Shown: in pieces, positions 56,668 to 64,000 of the stretch | How positions within the stretch are numbered: position 1 is the first letter of the stretch | Layout of the letters: each line of letters starts with the position of its first letter | DNA from: Polynucleobacter sp. UK-Mo-2m-Kol15 | GTDB lineage: Bacteria > Pseudomonadota > Gammaproteobacteria > Burkholderiales > Burkholderiaceae | Assembly (NCBI RefSeq): GCF_018881505.1 | Contig: NZ_JACVQC010000001.1 | Coordinates: 477,832 to 541,831 of the forward strand | Reading direction: 5' to 3' | Length of the DNA: 64,000 nt | Notes under the pieces: generated by a model | The model's input: only the letters and a program-made list of their open reading frames with translations | Database searches by the model: none | What the model was told of the DNA's origin: nothing | Made by a program: the position numbers and the translations under genes

Positions 56668-57788
56668 AGCTTTTGATCATATTCGGCACTCGCCCAGAAG
56701 TGATTAAATTAGCGCCTTTAATTAAGTTGGTTCAGCAAGAGCCTAACATAGAGGTGGTTACCTGCTCTACGGGTCAACATCGTGAAATGCTGGACCAAGC
56801 CCTGATGGTGTTTGGTATTAAGCCTGACATTGATTTGGGTGTGATGGAGGAAAATCAAACCCTCGCTAGCCTCACTGCGATTCTTTCAACCAAAATCTCA
56901 AAATGCATTGCTGAAAGTCAGCCGGATATTGTTGTTGTTCAGGGGGACACAACTACGGCATTTGTAGCGAGTTTGATGGCATTTTATGTGGGGATTCCTG
57001 TTGCTCATGTTGAGGCAGGATTGCGCACGGGCGATATAAATAGTCCATTCCCTGAAGAATTTAATCGCATTACTATTTCTCGAATTGCTAAATGGCATTT
57101 TGCTCCTACAGTCAGGGCTAAGGCCAATTTGATACTAGAGAACGTTAATTCAAATTCAATATATCTAGTAGGAAATACAGTTATAGATGCTCTTAATATT
57201 TTGGCGGGTGATCAAAAAAAAGTTGATGCCCTTAAAGAAGTTACAAGTATTACTCCTAAGCGAGAATTTATTCTAATAACTGCTCATCGTCGTGAAAATC
57301 ATGGCCAGGGCATCCATTCACTTTGTCAAGCTATCAAGGAATTAGCCGCAGAATTTCCTAGTGTAGATTTTATATTCCCCGTTCATTTAAATCCGAATGT
57401 AAAGCAGGTAATTAATGTGGAGCTTCGTGATCACTCCCAAATAACTCTAATTGAGCCCGTAGATTTTTCAACCATGCTGTACTTGGAGAGCCATGCAATT
57501 TTAATCATGACTGATTCTGGTGGAATTCAAGAAGAGGCTGCCTCTTTCCGCACTCCTGTAGTAGTAATGCGCGAGCACACAGAACGGGGCGAGGGTGTTG
57601 CACAAGGCTTTGCAATAGTAGCTGGCTCCACGAGAGAGGGCATTGTTGGAGCCGTGAAGCAGTACTTAAATAATCCGCAAATTAAAAAAGATCTTGAAAG
57701 TGCATTAAATCCTTATGGTGATGGGTTGGCCGCAAGAAGAATTCTTGATGTTTTGGCTAATCGCAATATTGAAGAGTTTTCCCGGTGA
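56664..57788 (+). CDS. wecB: UDP-N-acetylglucosamine 2-epimerase (non-hydrolysing)
   Basis: Produces UDP-ManNAc from UDP-GlcNAc. LLIIFGTRPEVIKLAPLIKL, VVQGDTTTAFVASL and AHVEAGLRTGDINSPFPEE are WecB signatures. TAHRRENHG and LIMTDSGGIQEEAASF follow. At 374 residues it is full length. No UDP-ManNAc dehydrogenase (wecC) is in the window, so ManNAc itself may be the unit. Overlaps neighbours by four bases on both sides. Confidence 0.96.
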   Translation: MKLLIIFGTRPEVIKLAPLIKLVQQEPNIEVVTCSTGQHREMLDQALMVFGIKPDIDLGVMEENQTLASLTAILSTKISKCIAESQPDIVVVQGDTTTAFVASLMAFYVGIPVAHVEAGLRTGDINSPFPEEFNRITISRIAKWHFAPTVRAKANLILENVNSNSIYLVGNTVIDALNILAGDQKKVDALKEVTSITPKREFILITAHRRENHGQGIHSLCQAIKELAAEFPSVDFIFPVHLNPNVKQVINVELRDHSQITLIEPVDFSTMLYLESHAILIMTDSGGIQEEAASFRTPVVVMREHTERGEGVAQGFAIVAGSTREGIVGAVKQYLNNPQIKKDLESALNPYGDGLAARRILDVLANRNIEEFSR

Positions 57789-58978
57789 CACCAATCGATC
57801 TCTGCATTCTATTTTCAACTGCTGATTGGGATGCTCCTTATTGGACTAATAAGCAACATACCGCAAAAAATTTAGCCTTAAAAGGCATTACAGTACTCTA
57901 TATTGAAAGCATTGGTTTGCGTCGACCTAAATTAACCAGCGGTATTGATATTTCAAGAATTTTCCGAAGATTATTTAGGTCTTTTCGAGGAATTCAAGAG
58001 GTTGATAACAATATTTATGTTTTGTCGCCCTTAATTATTCCACTTAAACATCACTGGCATTTGGTGCGTTGGTTTAACAGATTCTTATTGAGCCATGCTA
58101 TTAAAGCTTTTGTAAAAAGAATTCAAGTAGTAGGTGGGGCGCGCAATCCAATTGTTTGGTCATACCATCCATACGCGCTTGATGCGCTTCCAAAAAATTG
58201 TAAATGGCCGATTATTTATCACTGTGTTGATGATTTATCATCGGTTCCTGGAATTGATGGTGACACTTTTAATGTGGCGGAGAAGACTTTTCTCAAGCGA
58301 GTAGATATGGTTTTTACAACCAGCACCACTTTGTTTGAAAAATGCAAAGCTATTAATAGCAAAGTATATAACTTTCCAAACGTGGTTGATTTTGAGCATT
58401 TTTCGCAACAATCCAATCCTTCCAATTCCCCGCGAGACCTTGAATCAATTCCTCGCCCGCGGATTGGTTATGTTGGCGTTTTATCAGACTTCAAAATTGA
58501 TTTTGAGTTGTTGCTGGCAGTGGTTAAGCACTCCCCTCTTTGGAGCTTTGTATTTATTGGTGAGGAACGAGAGGGGCAATCAAATTCCTTTGTTGAGAAA
58601 TTAAAACTTGAGCCCAATGTTCACTTTATTGGATATGTTAAGTATGCTGATTTGCCTATGTATTTGGCAGGGATAGATGTTGGGATCTTACCCACGTTAG
58701 TTAACTCCTACACTAAATCGATGTTTCCAATGAAATATTACGAATATATATCCGCCGGCCTTCCTGTCGTTTCTACCCCTTTAGATTTTTTACAAGAGCG
58801 TTCTTTAGGGGTGGTTGTTGGACATAATGCTCTGACATTTAAGGATGGAATAGAGTGGCAGCTTAATAGAGGAAAATTAAGTGAACTTGAGGCTGCAAAT
58901 ATTGTTGGTGACAATACTTGGGCAACTCGACTCGAAAAAATGATCGATCGTATAAATCAAATAGGTAAATTGCATTAA
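57785..58978 (+). CDS. GT-B fold glycosyltransferase
   Basis: A 397-residue glycosyltransferase starting at GTG inside the wecB stop (GTGA). The N-terminus ILFSTADWDAPYWTNKQHTA and ALKGITVLYIESIGLRRPK resembles TuaH/WcaI-type enzymes. YHCVDDLSSVPG lies mid-protein, and the C-terminal domain has RIGYVGVLSDFKIDFELL and FPMKYYEYISAGLPVVSTP. Terminal gene of the wzm-wzt-capK-deacetylase-wecB-GT operon. Donor sugar unknown. Confidence 0.85.
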   Translation: MTPIDLCILFSTADWDAPYWTNKQHTAKNLALKGITVLYIESIGLRRPKLTSGIDISRIFRRLFRSFRGIQEVDNNIYVLSPLIIPLKHHWHLVRWFNRFLLSHAIKAFVKRIQVVGGARNPIVWSYHPYALDALPKNCKWPIIYHCVDDLSSVPGIDGDTFNVAEKTFLKRVDMVFTTSTTLFEKCKAINSKVYNFPNVVDFEHFSQQSNPSNSPRDLESIPRPRIGYVGVLSDFKIDFELLLAVVKHSPLWSFVFIGEEREGQSNSFVEKLKLEPNVHFIGYVKYADLPMYLAGIDVGILPTLVNSYTKSMFPMKYYEYISAGLPVVSTPLDFLQERSLGVVVGHNALTFKDGIEWQLNRGKLSELEAANIVGDNTWATRLEKMIDRINQIGKLH

Positions 58979-59155
58979 ATACCCTTATTAAAGTATAAAA
59001 GTTATGCAACTTTAATAAAAGAGCATGGATTTACAATATATTAACTGTCTATTAAAGGTAGAAGTTTTTACGACAGCATAAAGACCATTACTTTTCAATT
59101 GGTTGTGACACAAAAATTAGTCAAATTGGAGGTAAAACAGATTAACCACGCTTAC

Positions 59156-59683
59156 TTATTTAGTAGGGTGCCAATCATTTTTCCATTGGTAGCGGTCAAG
59201 TTTTAGCCCGGTTTTGACAAGAATTACATCAAATGACTTTGGGGTTGGATTTGGTAGCTTCATTACAAACCCAGTATATTGACTAGCATAACCTGCGGAT
59301 GCAACATCTGGCCGAGATATACCAGTTGTGGCTGAGGAAACTATCTTGCTATCAACGACAAGTATAAGTTCAACTTTTTCAGCGGGGTTAGAGAGGTTGA
59401 TCGCCCAACCAAAAATATTATTCTCGGTAACCGAATCAACGACACCTACAAATAAATCCATAGTTGAATGATTATGTTTTACTGCTGAAGATAAGTATCT
59501 ATTTATAGGAGTCAAGTCAAATTTAGAAACTTTGTTTCTAATATCTAAAATGTGCTCGGGCTTAAAACCATCAACAGCAGACAAATAAAGGTAAGGTGAA
59601 TCAATGCTATTTAAAGCGGCTTGAATTTTTTTTGTATCTTTTAATGCGTCAGAGTAAAGATTCCCTTCTAATTTAATTTTTTT
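59156..59683 (-). pseudogene. C-terminal extension of the adjacent sulfotransferase, out of frame
   Basis: An open frame of 175 codons runs without a natural start from the TGA at 59684-59686 to a stop at 59156. It starts KKIKLEGNLYSDALKDTKKI and carries a small domain with VGVVDSVTENNIFGWAINLS, then SRPDVASAGYASQYTGFVMK. That GWA-x-N and RPDV...GF pattern is seen as an accessory module beside glycosyl- and sulfotransferases. It joins seamlessly to the sulfotransferase if one A is added to the A8 tract or the ribosome shifts -1. A TTG at 59584 could start it alone, but weakly. Confidence 0.7.
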
Positions 59684-60372
59684 TCAAAATCATCTTTTAC
59701 AAATTCATAAATTTTAAAATCTATGGCATTGTCCTCTCTAAATTTTTGAATAGCACCTTCGCTTGGCTCGATCCTATCAATTGAATTTCGTGTTTTATTT
59801 GTATTAATGTAGAAAGGGAAAGACATATTAAAAGTTTTGCAAAAAACTAAAATAGTTGCACTCATGTCTTCACATAGACCTGTAAATATAAAATATTTTT
59901 TTAAATTTTCGACAGCCGCTTCATATACTCCCCCATCAATAATTTGATCACTTGAAGTTAGCATATTGCTTAAAATATTTCTCCCTCCCAGGGACTTCTC
60001 TAGCCACTGATCCAGTGAAATTTTTCTTCTCATAACTAGGAATTCGGTTTCTGAAAATGAGGCGCTTACTAGGCCCGCAAAATTTTTCCCTTCAAGTGCA
60101 TAGTTAAAGTGAGAGATTGCCCGCGTTAATGGGTCTCGAACCAGAGTAAAATATTTTAGAGGGTATTTAATCATGCGATGGGCGCCAAATCCTATATGCC
60201 CACCCCCAAAACCTGAGTCACATAAGAGTATTTTCTCCTTATTAAATCCATCGCATGCATCATGAAGCATGATAAATCTATTAGGAAAAATATTTAAATC
60301 AATGAATGAAATAAAAGATGATCCACCACTTTTGGGTGTATGAACAAAAAAATAGGTATTCAAATTTCTCAA
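59668..60372 (-). CDS. Sulfotransferase family protein
   Basis: A 234-residue PAPS-dependent sulfotransferase of the heparan-sulfate 2-O-sulfotransferase-like type. The 5'-phosphosulfate loop is FVHTPKSGGSSFISF (residues 9-23) and the 3'-phosphate motif LVRDPLTRAISHFNY (77-91). It would sulfate a surface glycan. The frame ends DDFEKKLN, seven bases beyond an A8 tract; the natural protein probably continues into the next frame as a ~409-residue product. AT-richer than its surroundings. The local PAPS-forming cysNC is broken. Confidence 0.82.
   Translation of the reverse strand: MRNLNTYFFVHTPKSGGSSFISFIDLNIFPNRFIMLHDACDGFNKEKILLCDSGFGGGHIGFGAHRMIKYPLKYFTLVRDPLTRAISHFNYALEGKNFAGLVSASFSETEFLVMRRKISLDQWLEKSLGGRNILSNMLTSSDQIIDGGVYEAAVENLKKYFIFTGLCEDMSATILVFCKTFNMSFPFYINTNKTRNSIDRIEPSEGAIQKFREDNAIDFKIYEFVKDDFEKKLN
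59677..59684 (-). other. Slippery A8 tract in the sulfotransferase gene
   Basis: On the minus strand the codons are GAA AAA AAA TTA AAT TAG. They contain A_AAA_AAA in the exact phase required for -1 frameshifting, which would enter the downstream 175-codon frame. It could equally be a contingency locus or an A9 tract misread as A8. Confidence 0.6.
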
Positions 60373-60494
60373 AATTATATTTTAGTGCCGAATGAATTGA
60401 TGTATCTTATGGATCTATGGAGCATTAAATAATCATTATTTATGAAGGTAATATGTTTTTTATTTATTCTAACTATTATAGTAAATATTTTTAA

Positions 60495-61472
60495 ATGAAT
60501 ATTTTATTTGCAACATATCCAATGGCCTTTCACACTCCGGGTGGCGGAGAGGTTCAGCTTCAGGCATATTTAAAGCATCTCCCTGTACATGGTGTCAACG
60601 TAGAGCTCTTTAATCAGTGGGATCCCCAATTTAAAAGATTTGACTTAGTCCATTTTTTCTCTTGTGTTGGGGGGTCAGTCCATTTTTGTAATTTTGTGAA
60701 GCAATTGGGACTTCCTTTAGTTATATCTTCTAGCTTATGGATTACAGAGGATACAAAACATCTTTACCCAATTTCTGAAATAGCTCAGCAACTCAGCTTG
60801 GCTGATGCTGTGATTGCTAACTCCAATTTAGAGTGCGATAGTTTAGCCTCTGTTCTTCAGTTACCCAGAGAGAAGTTTTTTACAGTTCTTAATGGCGTAG
60901 ACGATGAATTCTATGAGCGGGTTACTCCTGAGCTTTTTAGAATTCATTTCAATATAAGCACTCAATTTGTCCTAAATGTTGGAAATATTGAACCCAGAAA
61001 AAATCAGCTGAATCTAATACGAGCCATGAAGTTAGTCCCAGATATGAAGTTGGTATTGATTGGTCATGCACGAGACGAGAATTATCTAAATCTATGTATA
61101 GAGGAGGGTGGTAACCAGGTTATTTACTTAGGACCACTCCCTCATGATTCTGATTTACTTAAGTCAGCTTATTCTGCCTGCACCATTTTTTGTTTGCCAA
61201 GTACCCTTGAAACCCCTGGCTTAGCCGCTTTGGAGGCTCATGCTGTGGGTGTGCCAATTGCAATCACTGAAGTTGGACCAACGGCAGAATATTTTGCAGA
61301 ATCTGCTAAGTACTTAAATCCTATGGATATCGACGATATTGCCAATAAAATTCTTGAAATATTGAATGCGGGTAAAAAAATACCTGATAATATTGATAAA
61401 TTTCATAAGTACTCCTGGGGTGTTATCGCAGGAGATTTAATTCCGATCTATCAATCTCTTTTACATAAATGA
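60495..61472 (+). CDS. Glycosyltransferase family 4 protein
   Basis: A 325-residue GT-B enzyme. The N-terminus is short: ILFATYPMAFHTPGGGEVQL with the acceptor-side Gly loop. It continues VIANSNLECDSLASVLQL and LNGVDDEFYERV. The donor domain has LNVGNIEPRKNQLNLIRAM, IYLGPLPHDSDLLKSAY and CLPSTLETPGLAALEAHAVG (E-x7-E type). Overlaps the following GT2 gene by four bases. Confidence 0.9.
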   Translation: MNILFATYPMAFHTPGGGEVQLQAYLKHLPVHGVNVELFNQWDPQFKRFDLVHFFSCVGGSVHFCNFVKQLGLPLVISSSLWITEDTKHLYPISEIAQQLSLADAVIANSNLECDSLASVLQLPREKFFTVLNGVDDEFYERVTPELFRIHFNISTQFVLNVGNIEPRKNQLNLIRAMKLVPDMKLVLIGHARDENYLNLCIEEGGNQVIYLGPLPHDSDLLKSAYSACTIFCLPSTLETPGLAALEAHAVGVPIAITEVGPTAEYFAESAKYLNPMDIDDIANKILEILNAGKKIPDNIDKFHKYSWGVIAGDLIPIYQSLLHK

Positions 61473-63616
61473 AATTTGAACTACATCCACTGGCAAATGT
61501 AATTGCTACAACTAAAAATGGCTATACTTGGCTAGCAAAAAATGACGATCCTCAATTTTCGATTTTGAATTGGGAGTCCCTACAGGGTAGGGCAGTTCGA
61601 TTAACTTTGCAAATAAAGTCAGATGCACCAATAATTTCTGCGCCGGTCATATATTTTGATGATGGTGCTGGAATGAGTGAAGCTAACATAATTAGCCTCA
61701 AGGCTGATGAGCAGGGTTTTATATCTCAGGATATCGCCTTTTCAGATTCATTATGTGGAATCAGGTTTGATCCTATTGCGCGATCCGGCCTGTTTTCTTT
61801 GCTGGATTTGCACATTCATTTCCTATCATATGATGCAAAAGAAATTGCAGGGTTAATTGAGAATCAGAGGGCTGCAAAAGTCGATGCTTATATGAAGCAA
61901 TCAATTCCAGAGATTGATTATCAAAAATGGATTGACTTAAATGAAATTCCATCCTCAAGATACAAGGCGTTGAGTGACGAGATTAATCAGTTGACCGCTT
62001 CTCCTCTGATAAGTATTGTAATGCCGACATATGAAACCCCCATTGATCTTCTTCGCGCTGCAATAGATTCGGTAATCAATCAGGTTTATGAGAACTGGGA
62101 GTTATGTATTGCAGATGATTATTCAAAAAGTCCGCAAATTAAAGAAGTCTTAAATGAGTATAAAAATAAGGATCATCGAATTAAATTTTTGATGCGCGAT
62201 GAAAACGGCCACATATGTGAGGCTAGTAATTCAGCGCTTGGGATGGCCTCTGGTGATTTTGTAGCATTGTTGGATCATGATGATGAGCTACATCCACTTG
62301 CATTATTTTATATTGCCAAAAGCGTAATTGAGTTTCCAGAGGTCAGCCTTTTTTACTCTGATGAAGACAAAATATCTGTGGATGGCTGTAGGTCAAACCC
62401 ATACTTTAAATGTGATTTTAATTACGATTTATTTCTTTCTCAGAATATGATTTGCCATCTATCTGCCTATAGGCTCTCCCTGATTCGAGATCTTGGTGGT
62501 TTTAGATGTGGTTTAGAGGGGGCGCAAGATTACGATCTTGCATTGCGTGTCTTGGATGCTGTTGGAGTAGAGGGTATAAAACATATACCAAGGGTTCTCT
62601 ATCACTGGCGGATAATTCCTCAGAGCACCTCGTCCAGTCATGAGGCTAAGCCTTATGCCGTAAATGCTGGTGAAAATGCTATTAAAAATCACTTACAGAG
62701 AAATTCAATTCGCGCATCTATCGACAGACCAAAAGGTGCGCCTGGTTATCATCAAGTTTCTTATGAGATCGAATTCCCTCAGCCCTGTGTTGAAATTATC
62801 ATTCCGACCCGCGACTCTGTTCATCTGGTTAGGCAATGTATTGATTCAATATTAGAAAATACAACATACCCTAATTACAGAATTACCCTTATTGATAATG
62901 GCTCGGTAGAGGATGAAAGTCTAAAATACTTTGAAAGTCTTCAGAGCGATTATGGGGTTAGCGTAATCCGAGATGACTCCCCTTTTAATTACTCTAGAAT
63001 TAATAACAATATTGGCTTGAATACCAGCGCTGATTTAATTTGTCTACTGAATAATGATATTGAAGTGATTACTCCTCAATGGTTGACTGAGATGGTTTCA
63101 ATAGCCTTGCAGCCTAAAGTAGGTGCGGTTGGCGCGAAACTTCTTTATCCAAATGAGACACTTCAGCATGCTGGGGTTATTTTAGGCATTGGGGGAGTAG
63201 CAGGACATTCCCATAAATTTTTTCCTAGATCAGAACCAGGATACTTTAGTAGGGCGATTTTACGTAACACTCTTAGTGCGGTTACAGCAGCATGCCTTGT
63301 AATACGAGCTTCAATTTTTAAAGAAGTTGGTGGCTTAGATGAAAATTTGCAAATTGCATTTAATGATATTGATTTTTGCTTACGGGTTCGTGAAATGGGC
63401 TACCGCAATGTCTGGACACCATTTGCGGAGCTCTATCATCATGAATCCGCAACAAGAGGTCATGAGGATACCCCCGAGAAAAAGGTGCGCTTTGATAGTG
63501 AAGTAAGTTATATGAAAAATAGGTGGGGCAATAGTCTTTCTGAAGACCCTTATTATTCTCCAAATCTTACCCTCGAATCAGAGAACTTTGCTGTCGCATG
63601 GTATGCTAGGGTTTGA
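61469..63616 (+). CDS. Two-domain family 2 glycosyltransferase
   Basis: A 715-residue protein. A ~175-residue N-terminal region without recognisable family precedes two GT-A domains. The first begins ISIVMPTYETPIDLLRAAID, with VALLDHDDELHPLALF as its DxD. The second begins VEIIIPTRDSVHLVRQCIDS, with LICLLNNDIEVITPQWL. GGLDENLQIAFNDIDFCLRV (ED-type base region) and AELYHHESATRG close it. Such enzymes often add two successive sugars, for example rhamnosyl or galactosyl units. Confidence 0.9.
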   Translation: MKFELHPLANVIATTKNGYTWLAKNDDPQFSILNWESLQGRAVRLTLQIKSDAPIISAPVIYFDDGAGMSEANIISLKADEQGFISQDIAFSDSLCGIRFDPIARSGLFSLLDLHIHFLSYDAKEIAGLIENQRAAKVDAYMKQSIPEIDYQKWIDLNEIPSSRYKALSDEINQLTASPLISIVMPTYETPIDLLRAAIDSVINQVYENWELCIADDYSKSPQIKEVLNEYKNKDHRIKFLMRDENGHICEASNSALGMASGDFVALLDHDDELHPLALFYIAKSVIEFPEVSLFYSDEDKISVDGCRSNPYFKCDFNYDLFLSQNMICHLSAYRLSLIRDLGGFRCGLEGAQDYDLALRVLDAVGVEGIKHIPRVLYHWRIIPQSTSSSHEAKPYAVNAGENAIKNHLQRNSIRASIDRPKGAPGYHQVSYEIEFPQPCVEIIIPTRDSVHLVRQCIDSILENTTYPNYRITLIDNGSVEDESLKYFESLQSDYGVSVIRDDSPFNYSRINNNIGLNTSADLICLLNNDIEVITPQWLTEMVSIALQPKVGAVGAKLLYPNETLQHAGVILGIGGVAGHSHKFFPRSEPGYFSRAILRNTLSAVTAACLVIRASIFKEVGGLDENLQIAFNDIDFCLRVREMGYRNVWTPFAELYHHESATRGHEDTPEKKVRFDSEVSYMKNRWGNSLSEDPYYSPNLTLESENFAVAWYARV

Positions 63617-63635
63617 TAAGCGTTAAAATGCGTTT

Positions 63636-64000
63636 ATGAGTGTAACTAGTTGGTTAGAGGACTGCGAAATTCCATCGGCTGATGCAGTCATGGCTCTGCC
63701 TAATGCGCTGTATTTTTTAATTAAGTTTCGCCCTGATTTGATGGATTTATCTGAGAGGACTTTAAAAAACAGGCTAGCAATTTATGTCTGGTGGGATAGT
63801 ATTGGTAGCCTAGATTATCCAGATCTGAATTGGAAGTTACGACCGATTGACTATGAATTTATTAATGGCATTGGACCTCAAGAGCTAATACAGAAATATC
63901 CAAAATGCTTGGTTTATTGGTTGCGTGGAAGTAAAGAGAATTTCGCCCAATTAGACGAGGATTTCTCAAGCTTGCTGCAAGCAGATGATGTATCCCATAT
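63636..64000 (+). CDS. Unrecognised protein, 3' partial
   Basis: From ATG 63636 the frame stays open to the window edge (121 codons): MSVTSWLEDCEIPSADAVMA, then LPNALYFLIKFRPDLMDLSE. It contains LAIYVWWDSIGSLDYPDLNW. It starts 19 bp after the two-domain glycosyltransferase and is probably in the same operon; TAAAATG upstream gives no clear ribosome site. No family recognised from the visible part; a glycosyltransferase is plausible from position only. Confidence 0.7.
   Translation, partial: MSVTSWLEDCEIPSADAVMALPNALYFLIKFRPDLMDLSERTLKNRLAIYVWWDSIGSLDYPDLNWKLRPIDYEFINGIGPQELIQKYPKCLVYWLRGSKENFAQLDEDFSSLLQADDVSH

Noticed and set aside
59156..59584. Independent 142-residue gene starting at TTG 59584
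   Set aside because: The same frame is open 33 codons further upstream to the sulfotransferase slip site and the TTG lacks a ribosome binding site; it is better read as the sulfotransferase C-terminus.

Overview
The window looks like a chromosomal segment of a betaproteobacterium of the Burkholderiaceae, most likely Polynucleobacter or a close relative. This is inferred from gene content and order, not from a database search. The supporting blocks are exbB-exbD-lpxK-trm112-kdsB-adk, tolQRAB-pal-cpoB-queC, glyA-nrdR, ribBX-ribH-nusB, a HiPIP gene and a moderately AT-rich composition. I see no rRNA, tRNA, CRISPR array or intact insertion sequence.

Region by region. 1-4.6 kb: the end of a dTDP-L-rhamnose operon (rfbB, partial, then rfbD, rfbA, rfbC) with a heptosyltransferase I gene. 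4.6-9.5 kb: a TolC-like efflux protein, uppP, a DUF2721 protein, UDP-xylose synthase and trmB. 9.5-15.5 kb: the riboflavin genes (ribH, ribB with a degenerate ribA domain, ribD, ribE) and nusB, split by a four-gene minor pilin cluster. 15.5-22.1 kb: the Tol-Pal operon followed by queC, interrupted between tolB and pal by an oppositely oriented XRE-RES toxin-antitoxin pair. 22-38 kb: housekeeping genes (glyA, nrdR, adk, kdsB, lpxK, xseA, murB, yajQ, xerD, plsY, folE, HiPIP) interleaved with several small toxin-antitoxin modules. 38.5-64 kb: a large surface-polysaccharide (O-antigen or capsule) locus.

The polysaccharide locus carries genes for GDP-mannose and GDP-fucose synthesis (manC, gmd with a divergent tandem paralogue, fcl), an O-antigen ligase, a WecA/MraY-type initiating transferase, a Wzm/Wzt ABC exporter, UDP-GlcNAc 2-epimerase, a CapK-like adenylate-forming enzyme, a polysaccharide deacetylase with an unrecognised N-terminal half, and at least six glycosyltransferases. 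Together with the rhamnose genes they can supply dTDP-Rha, GDP-Man, GDP-Fuc and UDP-ManNAc to a glycan assembled on undecaprenyl phosphate, exported by Wzm/Wzt and ligated to lipid A-core.

Two themes stand out. First, between 15 and 36 kb there are five apparently intact toxin-antitoxin pairs (XRE-RES, HigBA-like, ParD-like/RelE-like, HicAB, VapBC) and two decayed ones: a RelE C-terminal remnant beside ribE, and a HigA left with only the tail of HigB. Second, sulfur-related functions in the polysaccharide locus are damaged. A truncated cysN-cysC gene carries an in-frame stop, a fragment resembling a TauE-type sulfite exporter tail lies beside it, and a sulfotransferase is split from its C-terminal extension at an A8 tract forming an in-phase A_AAA_AAA slippery heptamer. 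A methyltransferase is split in the same way at a T_TTT_TTG site. Mutation, phase variation, programmed frameshifting and homopolymer sequencing error cannot be told apart from this sequence alone.
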